From JARKQH01 sp964631605 (GTDB lineage Bacteria; Verrucomicrobiota; Verrucomicrobiia; Limisphaerales; UBA8199), in the NCBI GenBank assembly GCA_964631605.1, contig CAZVYG010000003.1:1-64000 (forward strand): a stretch of 64,000 nt of DNA, given 5' to 3'. Shown here piece after piece: positions 1-9,507 of the stretch (position 1 is its first letter; every line of letters starts with the position of its first letter). The position numbers and the translations under genes were made by a program. The notes below the pieces were generated by a model. That model was not told where the DNA came from and ran no database searches. It saw only the letters and a list, made by a program, of their open reading frames with translations.

Positions 1-115
1 CGTCGGCCTGTGACCCCCGGACGCCGGTTCCCTGATCGAGACGGCCGTTCCGCGAACGGTGTGGTTTTCCCAAGCGCCGGAAAACGACCCCGCATTCCTG
101 CGGCGCGGCGCGGCG

Positions 116-847
116 CTACTTCAGGGCCGCCCAGACCCGGTGCACATCATCGTGGTCCTCGAGCGCCTGCAGGAATTCCCCCACCTCCACTTTCTGCGCC
201 TCGCTCAGGTCCGGAAACGTCTTGGCGAGATAACCGATTTCGCTGGTGACCACCGTCCATCCGTTTTGCGCCAGCCAGCGCGAAACGGCGTGGACTGCCG
301 TGCGGTCGGTGAGAAAGCGGGCGCCGGCAGCCTCGGGCGGAATATCGTCGTTTTGGTCGTGAGTCAGCGGCTCGACTTCATTGGCGCCGGCTTCGATGGC
401 CGCGGCTTCGCGGTCTGTGTTGGGGTCGGGGTGATGGGCTTCGACGATCCCGGTGGCATCGAAGAGGAATTTATTGCTGCCGCTGGTGCCGAGCTGGCCT
501 TTGCGGAACAGGTTGCGGATTTCCGGGGCGGTTCGGTTGACGTTGTCGGTGTACACCTCGACGATCACGGGCACCTTGTGGGGCGCATAGCCTTCGAAGG
601 TCACATGCTCCATAACCACCTTCTCCTCGCCAATGCCCGCCCCTTTCCGGATGGCCCGCTCGATGACGTCGCGGGCGACGCTTTCCTTGCGAGCCTTTTC
701 GACTGCGGCAAACAGGCGGGCATTGGCGCCGGGATCGGGGCCGCCCATCCGCGCGGCGACCATGATCTCGCGAACGATCTTGCCGGTCATCTGCGCTTTT
801 TTCATCGAAGCGACCGCGCGTTTTGCATGCAACCATTGACGTCCCAT
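116..847 (-). CDS. yebC: YebC/PmpR family protein
   Basis: The 243-residue product matches the YebC family along its length (E. coli YebC is about 246 residues). The start region MGRQWLHAKRAVASMKKAQ is followed by the conserved GGPDPGANARL segment and the acidic C-terminal part (EVEPLTHDQNDD). Family members are cytoplasmic and bind DNA or act on ribosomes stalled at proline-rich stretches; which role applies here cannot be read from sequence. An open frame extends another 82 codons upstream, but conservation begins at the ATG at 847, so that start was chosen. No clear Shine-Dalgarno precedes it. It lies downstream of uppS on the same strand, separated by 322 bp, so it probably has its own promoter. 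Confidence 0.9.
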   Translation of the reverse strand: MGRQWLHAKRAVASMKKAQMTGKIVREIMVAARMGGPDPGANARLFAAVEKARKESVARDVIERAIRKGAGIGEEKVVMEHVTFEGYAPHKVPVIVEVYTDNVNRTAPEIRNLFRKGQLGTSGSNKFLFDATGIVEAHHPDPNTDREAAAIEAGANEVEPLTHDQNDDIPPEAAGARFLTDRTAVHAVSRWLAQNGWTVVTSEIGYLAKTFPDLSEAQKVEVGEFLQALEDHDDVHRVWAALK

Positions 848-1169
848 GGAAGAAGGATAGCAGGCGGCCTTTCGAATGGCAACGCGCGGCTGGGTGTGGC
901 TTCTCATAAACAACCGGAGTATGCGAAGGAAGCACACGAGATTGCCCGAAGAAGGCTGGCCCTTGCCGCACTCCGTTTGACCGACACCTTGAAGCGGGTC
1001 TGGTAATCCCCGCGTCCATGAGCAGTCCGCCGGTCCCGCCCAGCCTGGACCGCGTGGCTGCAGTGAGGCCGCCGGCTTTCCCGCCGAACTCAATCACGAA
1101 AGACCAGGCCTTGCGGGTTCGAGCGGGAAGCCGAGGACGAACGAAGCCTTGGGCGAGCGGTCCGCGAGG
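848..1169. other. Intergenic region between uppS and yebC, no gene recognised
   Basis: This 322-bp stretch separates the end of uppS from the start of yebC (both minus strand). It should contain the yebC promoter. I see no convincing -35/-10 pair, no hairpin with a T tract and no RNA gene. A GGTTCGAG string near 1110-1120 resembles a tRNA T-loop, but its flanks cannot pair. Confidence 0.5.
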
Positions 1170-1907
1170 TCAAATGCCACCAAAACGCCGATGGCGGCGG
1201 GCGTATTCCTCGAGAGCGGCGTAGAATTGCGGCTTGCGAAAGTCCGGCCAGAGGGTCGGGGTGACCACCAGCTCGGCGTAGGAAATCTGCCAGAGCAGAA
1301 AATTGCTCACGCGCATCTCGCCGCTGGTGCGAATGAGCAGGTCCGGATCCGGAAAGTTGCGGGTGTAAAGGTGCTGGGCGAAGACCTGCTCGGTGATGTC
1401 GTCCGGATCGAGTTTGCCGGCCTTGATTTCCGCGGCGAGGCGGCGCGCCGCCTCGACAATTTCGGTGCGGCCTCCGTAGCTCAGCGCCATGATCAACGTC
1501 AGGCCGTTGTTGTGCGACAGAGTGGCCATCGCCTTTTTCAGGTGTTCCTGAACCGCATCGGGCAGCCGGTAAATCTGTCCGATCACCTCGAGCCGCACAT
1601 TGTTTTTGTTCAGCTCGGAGGTTTCGGTTTTCAGGTAATGAACCAGGTACTTCATCAGGGCGTCCACCTCTTCCTTGGGGCGATTCCAGTTTTCGACCGA
1701 AAACGCGTAAAGGGTGAGGTATTTGATGCCCAGTTCGCCGGCGGCCCGGATGATGGCGCGCGCGGACTCGGCGCCGGCCCGGTGTCCTTCAATCCGCGGG
1801 AGATGGCGCTGGCGCGCCCAGCGGCCGTTGCCGTCCATGATCACCGCCACGTGCCGTGGCAACGACGCTTTCGCTTCGGCGGAAAGGTGAGCCGCCTGCG
1901 CCTGCAT
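1170..1907 (-). CDS. uppS: Isoprenyl (undecaprenyl) diphosphate synthase
   Basis: The 245-residue protein is a cis-prenyltransferase, which extends farnesyl diphosphate with isopentenyl diphosphate to make the C55 carrier for peptidoglycan and LPS building blocks. The signature MDGNGRW lies at residues 24-30 with the catalytic Asp at 25. The conserved YAFSVENWNRP and the C-terminal RTSGEMRVSNFLLWQ block are all visible. The ATG at 1907 puts the catalytic motif about 20 residues from the N terminus, as is usual; the upstream extension overlaps purA and is not conserved. It starts 4 nt after the purA stop, so the two are very likely co-transcribed, an odd pairing of purine and cell-wall lipid synthesis. 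Confidence 0.95.
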   Translation of the reverse strand: MQAQAAHLSAEAKASLPRHVAVIMDGNGRWARQRHLPRIEGHRAGAESARAIIRAAGELGIKYLTLYAFSVENWNRPKEEVDALMKYLVHYLKTETSELNKNNVRLEVIGQIYRLPDAVQEHLKKAMATLSHNNGLTLIMALSYGGRTEIVEAARRLAAEIKAGKLDPDDITEQVFAQHLYTRNFPDPDLLIRTSGEMRVSNFLLWQISYAELVVTPTLWPDFRKPQFYAALEEYARRHRRFGGI

Positions 1908-1911
1908 AGGC

Positions 1912-3180
1912 CTAGACGAAGATCGTTTGCTCGCGGCCGGGGCCGACGGATGCGATGGCGAGACTGGCCCCGGTGAGTTCGGCCAGCGCCTTGAGATAGG
2001 CCCGGGCTTTGGGAGGGAGGTCCCGCCACTTGCGCGCGCGATGGGTGGGAGTGCGCCAGCCCGGGAACTCAGCGTAGATCGGCTCGCATTGGGAGAGCAG
2101 TTCGATGTCGCTGGGCACGTAATCATAGCGGGTGCGGCCGCACCGGTAACCAATGCACACCTTGAGGGTTTCCATCGTGTCCAGGCCATCAATGTTGGTA
2201 ATCGCCAGGTCGTCTATGCCGTTGACCATGGCCGCGTGGCGTGTGGCCACCGCGTCGAACCAGCCGCAGCGCCGCGGCCGGCCGGTCGTCGCGCCAAATT
2301 CCCGGCCCATGGCGTGCAGCATGTCGGCAATTTCCGCGTTCTCGGTCGGCAGCGGCCCTTCGCCGACGCGGGTGGTGTAGGCTTTCATCACGCCGACCAC
2401 GCGGTCCATGCGGTGCGGCGGGATGCCCGAGCCGGTGCAGGCGCCCCCGGCGGTGGTATTGGACGAGGTGACAAAAGGATACGTGCCATGGTCAATGTCG
2501 AGGAAGGTTCCCTGCGCGCCCTCGAACAGGATATTGTCGCCGCGCCGCAGGGCCTCGTGCAGCAGCACGACGGTGTTGGTCACAAACGGCGCCAGGTAAT
2601 CTCCCGCCTTGCGATAGGTCTCATGAACCTCTTTGAACGAAAGGGGCTTTGCCCCGAAGGCTTTCAGCACTTCGTTGTTTTCCCTGATCCGCACCGCCAA
2701 CTGTTCCCGGAATCGTTCCGGTTTGATCAGGTCCAGCACCCGCAGACCCGTCCGGGCGGCTTTGTCCCCGTAGGCGGGCCCGATGCCGCGTTTGGTGGTG
2801 CCGATCTTTTGCTTCCCTTTGCGGGTCTCGCGCTGCGCATCCAGCTCCCGGTGGTAAGGGAACACGACATGGGCCGTTTCGCTCAGAAACAGGTTTTTGT
2901 GAATCCGCACGCCGAGTTTGCGCAAGCCTTCGATCTCGGTCATCAGGCTCACCGGGTCCACCACCACGCCGTTGCCAATGACGCAGACCTTGCCCTTGCG
3001 CAAAATGCCGGAGGGCACCAGATGCAGCACGTACTTCTGTCCCTTCAGATGGACGGTATGCCCGGCGTTGTTGCCGCCCTGGGTGCGGACCACCACGTCC
3101 GCCTGTTCGGTGAGGACGTCAATGATCTTGCCTTTGCCTTCGTCACCCCATTGCGCGCCGACTAGTATTGTGTTGGCCAT
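1912..3180 (-). CDS. purA: Adenylosuccinate synthetase
   Basis: The 422-residue product joins IMP and aspartate with GTP hydrolysis, the first committed step to AMP. The N terminus carries the signature QWGDEGKGK (residues 10-18, catalytic Asp13) and GGNNAGHTV with His41. The loop GTTKRGIGPAYGDKAARTGLR and the C-terminal GPGREQTIFV are also typical. Length is close to the usual 425-430 residues. The ATG at 3180 starts right at the conserved N terminus. It is the first gene of a purA-uppS unit. A terminator-like hairpin with a T tract lies immediately upstream of the start and may act as an attenuator (described separately). Confidence 0.97.
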   Translation of the reverse strand: MANTILVGAQWGDEGKGKIIDVLTEQADVVVRTQGGNNAGHTVHLKGQKYVLHLVPSGILRKGKVCVIGNGVVVDPVSLMTEIEGLRKLGVRIHKNLFLSETAHVVFPYHRELDAQRETRKGKQKIGTTKRGIGPAYGDKAARTGLRVLDLIKPERFREQLAVRIRENNEVLKAFGAKPLSFKEVHETYRKAGDYLAPFVTNTVVLLHEALRRGDNILFEGAQGTFLDIDHGTYPFVTSSNTTAGGACTGSGIPPHRMDRVVGVMKAYTTRVGEGPLPTENAEIADMLHAMGREFGATTGRPRRCGWFDAVATRHAAMVNGIDDLAITNIDGLDTMETLKVCIGYRCGRTRYDYVPSDIELLSQCEPIYAEFPGWRTPTHRARKWRDLPPKARAYLKALAELTGASLAIASVGPGREQTIFV

Positions 3181-3186
3181 AATTCA

Positions 3187-3236
3187 AGAAAAATCCCCGA
3201 ACGCCAATTCGGGGGCAAAGCACGATTGCTCTTTGC
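3187..3236 (-). promoter_or_regulatory. Tandem hairpins with T tract directly before purA (terminator or attenuator)
   Basis: Read on the minus strand, CCCCGAA (3214-3208) pairs with TTCGGGG (3201-3195) around a 6-nt loop and is followed by ATTTTTC, the layout of an intrinsic terminator. Just before it a second hairpin forms from GCAAAG (3236-3231) and CTTTGC (3220-3215). The T tract ends about 9 nt before the purA ATG at 3180. The hairpin could simply end the TPR gene transcript (stop at 3301). No room then remains for a purA promoter downstream of it, so a purA transcript starting upstream would have to read through. Confidence 0.6.
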
Positions 3237-3300
3237 GTGCAGAAACTAAGAGAGGGCGCTTCACCCTGTCAATCTCCCATTTGCGCAGCGTGCGCGCGGC

Positions 3301-5991
3301 TCAGGCCCCGGCCGCGCGCTCCCGCGCCAATTGCTCCCGCGCGCGCAACAGGTTCTTCTCGAGCCGCGGGCGCAGGGCGGGAACCATTTCCTGCAACTGC
3401 TGATAAAGCTGAACCGCGCTTGCCCAGTCCTGCAGGGTCTCGGCTAGCGCCGCCGCGTCCAACCCCGCCTTCCGGGTCCAGAACTCATCGGGCGTTTCCC
3501 CCTCGCGCACCACCTTGCGATAGAAAACATCAAGGTAATGATCCAGGGCCTGCTTTCTCAAGGCCAACTGCTCCGCCGGTGTTCGCGCCAGCCCCGCCTG
3601 CTTTTCCAGCACCACCGCCAGCCCCACCGTCGCAATGCTGCGCGCGGTGACGTCTGCGTTGGTCGCCGCGATCACCTGCAGAAAATTGGTCCGCGACAGT
3701 TCATAATCCTGGGACGTGAGTGCGCGCTGCAGGTAACAACTCGCAATCTTGCCCAGGGCCAACACCGCCAAACGGTTGGTGGGGTGGCGGCTCACGATTC
3801 CGTTAAAGGCGCCGATGGCCTGGTCGTAATCCGCCACTTTATTGGTCGAATCCCGGCTGATCCAGTAGTCTCCGTAGCAAAACAGCGCCTGCACGCGGAG
3901 GTCGAGGTAGGGACAGTTGGTGTCGTTATACAACTGTGTGAAATAGTCGTCCGCATCCTCCCACCCCAGCCGCGCCATGGCCGCCCGGCCGGCCAACAAC
4001 TGGGCCTCGTAGGTCAGCCGCGACGGCGGCCAGTTGGTGCTTTTGTACAGCAATTGATAGTTCTTCTCGGCCTGGAAGGGGTCGCCGTTGCGAAAGTAGT
4101 AATCCCCCACCCAACGCTGCGCCAGCGGCGCGAGCTCGTGCGTGGGATATTGCGCGACGAAATTCGTGAATCCGCTCAAGGCATTGGTCTCCTGCCCGGC
4201 CTGCCAGCACGCCCACGCCCGGTCATACTCGGCCCGCGGCCGGGCGGCATGATTCGTAAACTGCCCCAGCCATTGGTCATACGTGGCAATGACTTCGTTC
4301 CATTTCCCCTCCCGCTCGTAGGTGCGCGCCACCCCCAAACGCAGCTCCGGCAGCAGCGGCGCGTTCGGCGCCCGTTGCAGAAAGTCCTCAAACAATTGCC
4401 GCGCCGCCGCCGGATTGCCCTTCCGCCCCAGCTCGCTCCCCACCAGCAACAACGCCCGCTCCGCGTGAAAACCCTCCGGAAAACTCCCCAGAATGTTGGT
4501 GAGCGCGCGCGCCGCCGCGGTGACATCGCCCGCCGCCAGGGCCACCCGCACTTCCTGGTAAAGCGCCGGCTCGAGCATGTGGGTCCGCACCTCCTCCAGG
4601 CCGCCAAATTTTTCCCGAATCGCGCGGTAGTTGGCCAGGGCGTTGGTGTAGTCCTGCTCCTGGAAACAAACGTCCCCCAGCTTGAAATGGGCCACCGCCA
4701 GGTCCACCGACGGCGACGGCAGGTTGGTCGTCGCCGCCTGGAAGGCCGCCCGGCTCTCGGGCCAACGATTTTCGGTCCACCAACACCAGCCCAAATTGAG
4801 CTGCGCCTTTCCCAGCAAGGGGCTCTGAGGGAATTTCGAGACAAATTCCGTAAATGCCGCCTGGGCCGACGCCATGAGGTTGGTCGCCAGGGCGGCGTTG
4901 CTGGCGCCCCCCGCCCCGCCGGCCGCCGCCTTCTCCGCCAGCGCGACATACTGCCGCAACCGCAATTCGCCCACCGTCAGCAGCGCCAGGTCCGCGGCGG
5001 GCGCCGCCGGATGCTGCGCATAAAACCGTTCCAGGGTTGCCGTGGCTTGAGCCAGGTCTTTTTCTCCCAGCGCCAGCGCGCCGATCTTCAACAGCGCCTG
5101 GCGCTGACGCTCGGCCGGCACGCCGTCGAGTAAATTGTTCTGGTAAACGGCGATCGCCTCGCCGGCCCGGCCCAGCCGCTCCAACACCCCGCCCCGAAAC
5201 GCCGCGCTGTCCGCCAGCAATTGCGCCTGCCCCGCGCTTGTGGCCAGCACCAGCAGATTGCTGCTGCAGGCCAGGGCCTCTTCCGGCCGGTTCTCCGCCA
5301 ACTGAATCCGGCAGAGCACGTGCTGCCGCTGCCAGTCCAGCCGCGGATGCAGCGTCTTCCCCGCCAGCGGCTGTAAGGCTGCTTCGGCGGCCCGATACTG
5401 GCCCTGGGCCAGATACGCCTCGCTTAGCAAGAGCAGCCCCCGCACCACGAGCCCATTGGTCGGATTCGAGCGCCCGGTGATCTGGACCACGCTGTTGCTG
5501 TCCTGCAACAGTGCAACCACTTGCGGCCACTGGGCCAGTTTCGACCGCGCCGCCGCTTCGGCCACCGCCGCCTCCAACCGCCGCGTGGAATTCGTCTGCT
5601 CCCGCACCAGCCGCGCGAAATAGTCGGCCGCCTGCGCATACTGCTCCTGCCGGTTGTGGGCCTCCCCCAGCCAGAACAGATACTGGTCCGTCCAGGTTCC
5701 CGCCCCGCCCAATCGCGCGCTCAGCAGCTCGACCGCCCCCGCGTAATTTCGAAGTTGCACCCGCGCCTGCGCCTGCAGCAGCGCCACCTCCGGCACTCGC
5801 GCCGAGTTGGGAAACTGTTGAATAAACGCCCCGCACTCCTTTTCGGCCCGCTCAAAAAAACCGCCCTGAAAAGCCTGCGCCGCCGCGATGAAGGCCCGTT
5901 CCTCGGGGCTCGGCGGTTCCGCCGCTTCCAGGCGGAGAACGGCTCCCGCCACGAGTGTCAGGGCTAGAATCCAACGCCAAACCATCAACAT
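3301..5991 (-). CDS. Secreted tetratricopeptide-repeat protein
   Basis: The 896-residue protein starts with a signal peptide (MVWRWILALTLVAGAVLRLEAA, preceded by an alternative Met two codons upstream). The rest is almost entirely degenerate TPR-like helix pairs, for example around AQAFQGGFFERAEKECGAFIQQFPNS near the N terminus, and resembles the periplasmic BamD/YbgF style with FxxxYPxxxxAPxAxxxLG spacing. No catalytic motif is visible. Such proteins usually act as protein-protein scaffolds at the cell envelope. It lies 89 bp downstream of two ABC-2 permease genes on the same strand, so it could belong with them, but nothing in the sequence proves a link. The specific function is unknown. 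Confidence 0.8.
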   Translation of the reverse strand: MLMVWRWILALTLVAGAVLRLEAAEPPSPEERAFIAAAQAFQGGFFERAEKECGAFIQQFPNSARVPEVALLQAQARVQLRNYAGAVELLSARLGGAGTWTDQYLFWLGEAHNRQEQYAQAADYFARLVREQTNSTRRLEAAVAEAAARSKLAQWPQVVALLQDSNSVVQITGRSNPTNGLVVRGLLLLSEAYLAQGQYRAAEAALQPLAGKTLHPRLDWQRQHVLCRIQLAENRPEEALACSSNLLVLATSAGQAQLLADSAAFRGGVLERLGRAGEAIAVYQNNLLDGVPAERQRQALLKIGALALGEKDLAQATATLERFYAQHPAAPAADLALLTVGELRLRQYVALAEKAAAGGAGGASNAALATNLMASAQAAFTEFVSKFPQSPLLGKAQLNLGWCWWTENRWPESRAAFQAATTNLPSPSVDLAVAHFKLGDVCFQEQDYTNALANYRAIREKFGGLEEVRTHMLEPALYQEVRVALAAGDVTAAARALTNILGSFPEGFHAERALLLVGSELGRKGNPAAARQLFEDFLQRAPNAPLLPELRLGVARTYEREGKWNEVIATYDQWLGQFTNHAARPRAEYDRAWACWQAGQETNALSGFTNFVAQYPTHELAPLAQRWVGDYYFRNGDPFQAEKNYQLLYKSTNWPPSRLTYEAQLLAGRAAMARLGWEDADDYFTQLYNDTNCPYLDLRVQALFCYGDYWISRDSTNKVADYDQAIGAFNGIVSRHPTNRLAVLALGKIASCYLQRALTSQDYELSRTNFLQVIAATNADVTARSIATVGLAVVLEKQAGLARTPAEQLALRKQALDHYLDVFYRKVVREGETPDEFWTRKAGLDAAALAETLQDWASAVQLYQQLQEMVPALRPRLEKNLLRAREQLARERAAGA

Positions 5992-6080
5992 TGCGCTTTG
6001 AGATTACCCGAGCTGCCGACCCGCCTCAATCATTCAATTGTCCGGCGCGAAGCCCCCGAATGCGCCTCGCCTGGGTTTTC

Positions 6081-7718
6081 TCACTCGAACCTCACGACCC
6101 GCTTCCACCAACTTGAAGGGGTTTCATACCGCCGCGTCGCCATTTCGCGGAACTCGGTGAGTAGTTTCTGCCGGGCCGCCGCTGCAAAACCAATATCCGT
6201 CCCAATCCCCACGAAGAACCAAAGATAAAACATAAACTGCCACCCCGGCTCCGGCCCCCCCACCCTGGTATTCGAAAGCGCGACCAGCAACAGTACCACG
6301 GCGATAATCACCCAGGGAAAGACCAGAATCCGGCTCACAGTGGTGCTGGCCGCCCGGTTCCAATTCGGAGCCGAGACGCCCTGCCACATGCCGACCCAAT
6401 ACAACGCCACCAGGTCCGCCACCAGCATCACCGGCAGGCCAAACCAAAAAGCAGCCCAGGCCGCACGGTCCCCCCCGTTCATCTCCGACCGCCCGGCGAC
6501 ATAAAACAGTCCCATCAACAAAATCGTGAATGCGGTCGGCCCCAGGAACTGCCGCTGCAGCGCAAGCCGCTGCCCGGTCAAAATCTCGCGCACGCTTATC
6601 GGCGTCGAAAGCAATAACTCGAGCGTCCCCTGCTGGCGCTCCTCCGCCAACTGCCGGCCGGCTTCCGACGCCATCCACCCTTTCAGCAACAAATTCAAGA
6701 CGATCCCCGTCGTGACATAAATTCCCTCGTTGAGCCAGTCCCGCCCGAATTTCGCAAGCCCCCACACCCAACCGCAAGCCAGCAGGCCCAAAACCGCCCA
6801 GACATAGGCGGGTTTCAACCGCGCGCGCGAGGCCAGCCAGAAAAAGGGATTCACTTCCAGGAAGCGCGACCTGAACGTGCGCCGCTCCGTGGTGTTCCCA
6901 TAAGTCCATTCATGCGACCACGAGTGTCTGTGCCGGCTTGTGCCGTTCACCGGCCGGTCCTGCCACGCCCGCGGCACCACCAGGCTGGCCACGACCAGCC
7001 CCAGCCAGGCCAGCCCGTGAATGATGCCCAGCGACCACCAGAACTCGCCCGGCTTGAACCGAAACGCATCGAACGCCAGCACGTAGCTGTACCCCGGGCT
7101 GGGCAGATAAAGCCATTCGGCCAGCCGCGGCCATTTCTGCGCATACGCCAGCCAGGCGGCGCACGCCGGCAAAAGCCCCGTCACAAGGATCAAGACCAGG
7201 AAGGTCCATCCCGCCGCCCGCCGCGCATCGCGGCTCAGGCTCGACACCGCGATCCCAACCGATAACGAAAAGAACAGGGTGTTCATCGCCACCAGGGCCA
7301 TCCGCCAGTACTGGCCAACCGTTACCCCTCCCATCATCAAGGGGATCGCCAGCATCGGCAAAACCGCCAGGACGGCGTAGAAGACGTTCACCGAGTTTGC
7401 CACCAGCTTGCCCAGCACCACGTCGTAACCCTTGAGGTCCGTCAGAAACAGCAGCCCGAGCGTTCCTTCCCGCTTCTCCTGGCTCAGACAGTCAGAGGTC
7501 GCCCGGACCCCGCTGAGCAGGCAGTAAAGAACAGCCGCACCGGTCGTCACACTGAACAGCACCATCGCCAGTTCCCGCGGCGCCTCCCGCTGCATCATGA
7601 GAAAAAACCAGGCCCCGAGGAGAAGAATCAGACCCGCCGCGCCCGTCCGGATCCAATACGTGGCCGGGCGCCGCGATGCGATGCGCAGCTCGCGCGCAAC
7701 AATCGGCAGAAAGGTCAT
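6081..7718 (-). CDS. ABC-2 type permease with two fused halves
   Basis: This 545-residue polytopic membrane protein contains the ABC-2 permease signature twice: EKREGTLGLLFLT at about residues 81-93 and EERQQGTLELLLST at about residues 359-372. Each is followed by several hydrophobic segments, so one polypeptide appears to supply both transmembrane halves of an exporter. The N terminus (FLPIVARELRIASRRPATYW) is the amphipathic elbow helix seen in this family. Its paralogue lies 118 bp upstream. No ATP-binding subunit is encoded nearby, so any ATPase must come from elsewhere. The substrate cannot be inferred. Confidence 0.85.
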   Translation of the reverse strand: MTFLPIVARELRIASRRPATYWIRTGAAGLILLLGAWFFLMMQREAPRELAMVLFSVTTGAAVLYCLLSGVRATSDCLSQEKREGTLGLLFLTDLKGYDVVLGKLVANSVNVFYAVLAVLPMLAIPLMMGGVTVGQYWRMALVAMNTLFFSLSVGIAVSSLSRDARRAAGWTFLVLILVTGLLPACAAWLAYAQKWPRLAEWLYLPSPGYSYVLAFDAFRFKPGEFWWSLGIIHGLAWLGLVVASLVVPRAWQDRPVNGTSRHRHSWSHEWTYGNTTERRTFRSRFLEVNPFFWLASRARLKPAYVWAVLGLLACGWVWGLAKFGRDWLNEGIYVTTGIVLNLLLKGWMASEAGRQLAEERQQGTLELLLSTPISVREILTGQRLALQRQFLGPTAFTILLMGLFYVAGRSEMNGGDRAAWAAFWFGLPVMLVADLVALYWVGMWQGVSAPNWNRAASTTVSRILVFPWVIIAVVLLLVALSNTRVGGPEPGWQFMFYLWFFVGIGTDIGFAAAARQKLLTEFREMATRRYETPSSWWKRVVRFE

Positions 7719-7836
7719 GCGATGGAAATACTAACCCGTGGGCGCCTGGTTTGCCAGCGCAGGAGCAATCCATCTTCTCGCTCCCTCAGGGAACAAGCGG
7801 ATTGGGCAGACCGCCCCGCAGAGGGCCAGGTGTGTC

Positions 7837-9507
7837 TTAGGATTCATGGTTTTTTAGTGGCGCGGCAGGAGTCCAATGGCGGAGTTTTTGTACGCTCCCG
7901 GCTGCGGACAGCAGTGCCTGCCCAAGAGCCTTCGCGGGATGGCGGTTCTCGCCCGCTGTCCCCCGCGCGAGCTCCTGCACCAGAAGGCAGCGGGCCGCCC
8001 GAATCAAGCCCAGGTAGATTAGTGTCGGCAGGCATTGCATCAGCATGGAGACAAGCAGGTGCGTCCCCCATGCGCGCACGAGCCAGAAAACCAAAGGCAT
8101 CAGCAGAAGGCTCAGCAGGTAGGGAACTCCCTTCACAAACCCGACCGTCCATCCAAGCGCGGCGACCTGTGTTCTGCCTTTGAGTCCGAACCACAGGCCC
8201 ACCCAGAGCAGCGCCCAGACTCCCAGCACCATGTTAACCAAGCTCAGGAAGCTGCCAGCCAGTTGATAATACTTCCAACTTGCCACCGGAAAGGGGCTGA
8301 TTGCCGTCAACGTGATGAGGCCGGCCAGGTGCGGCAGGCCCAGGAGAATCAAGGGCCCGGCAATCAGCCCGCGCAACGCGCGCCGTTGGCCAAAGAGAAC
8401 GTGCTCCGCGCCCAGCGGGGTCGTCAGGAGCAATTCCAAAACGCCCGTGCGACGCGACTCGATAAAAAAGCGGCTTGCTGCCCAGGCGATCAGACAACCG
8501 GAAACGAGCCCCAGCACCATGGTCGGAAGGCTGGTGTACCACAGGGCGGACCGCGGAGTGAGTCCGCCGCTTAGCAGGAGAAAGGCGCCCGGATGCAAAA
8601 CCCCCAACAAGGCCGCGCACCACAACGCCGCCTGGATGCCGCGCTGACGTCTAACCAGCCATGGAATAACACTCTCGCGTTCGAGCGGTTCAGGACGGCG
8701 CCGCGGGTCAACCGCGGCCAGAACGGGTTCGCCTGGGCTCTCCGCCTCACCCGTCAGACTGCCGGAATCAAAACCGGTTCGCCTCAGCGCCCGGCCCGCC
8801 TGAATCAGCAGCCCCCAACCCAGCAAATGCTGCGCGAGCAATGCTCCCCAGTAGAAGGCAGGAGAAGCCCGGTAAGCAATGTCACCGGCCTTGTGGAGGG
8901 CGAACAAAAGGCTAGGCACTGCGAAAACCCAGGCCCCGGTGACCGCATAAAGCAAGAACGGCCCGGCCTGAACCAGCACCAGGAGCCAGACGGCGCGGCG
9001 AATCGCCTTTCCCGGGTCGCCGGCACTGGCGGCGGCGAACAAGCCAACCGCCAAGGCCAGGAACAGCCCGTTTAGCAGAGCCAGCGCCGAACGCCAGGCT
9101 TCGCCACCGGTAACGCCGCCGGCCAGCAAGGCGATCATGAAAACCGGCAGGAGGGACAAAAGCGCAAGAACGCTGGTCAGACCGCCGGAACCAAACTTAC
9201 CCAGCAGCAAGTCCAGAGTCCGCACCCGCGTCAGCAACAACAGGCCCAGCGTCCCTTCACGCCGTTCGGCGCTCAAACCCGCCGCTGCCGCCAGGCAAGC
9301 GCCGACACACACGGCAAGCCCAATTGCAATCATCCCGAAAAAAACCGGCTGGCCCGTCGTCGCCGGCCCGCGCATGGGTACGGGCATCAGCAATGGCGTC
9401 ACGCCGACCAGCACACTCGCAAACCCGATTGCCCATCGAACCCAGCGAGTTGCCGGTTGGCGCGCCCGCCCGCGCAATTCCCGCGCGATGATGGGCCAGA
9501 CGGTCAT
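7837..9507 (-). CDS. ABC-2 type permease with two fused halves, paralogue
   Basis: The 556-residue protein is a paralogue of its downstream neighbour, with the same start (MTVWPIIARELRGRARQPATRW) and a duplicated ABC-2 signature: ERREGTLGLLLLT in the N half and SRRTGVLELLLTT in the C half. About a dozen hydrophobic segments are visible. The ATG at 9507 was chosen because it aligns with the paralogue start; the 33 codons upstream have no similarity. It heads a minus-strand group permease-permease-TPR protein. The divergent neighbour is a rhamnosidase, so no ATPase gene sits on either side. Confidence 0.85.
   Translation of the reverse strand: MTVWPIIARELRGRARQPATRWVRWAIGFASVLVGVTPLLMPVPMRGPATTGQPVFFGMIAIGLAVCVGACLAAAAGLSAERREGTLGLLLLTRVRTLDLLLGKFGSGGLTSVLALLSLLPVFMIALLAGGVTGGEAWRSALALLNGLFLALAVGLFAAASAGDPGKAIRRAVWLLVLVQAGPFLLYAVTGAWVFAVPSLLFALHKAGDIAYRASPAFYWGALLAQHLLGWGLLIQAGRALRRTGFDSGSLTGEAESPGEPVLAAVDPRRRPEPLERESVIPWLVRRQRGIQAALWCAALLGVLHPGAFLLLSGGLTPRSALWYTSLPTMVLGLVSGCLIAWAASRFFIESRRTGVLELLLTTPLGAEHVLFGQRRALRGLIAGPLILLGLPHLAGLITLTAISPFPVASWKYYQLAGSFLSLVNMVLGVWALLWVGLWFGLKGRTQVAALGWTVGFVKGVPYLLSLLLMPLVFWLVRAWGTHLLVSMLMQCLPTLIYLGLIRAARCLLVQELARGTAGENRHPAKALGQALLSAAGSVQKLRHWTPAAPLKNHES

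Noticed and set aside
1149..5133. Plus-strand frames opposite uppS, purA and the TPR gene
   Set aside because: They are shadow frames in GC-rich DNA; the minus-strand products carry all known signatures.
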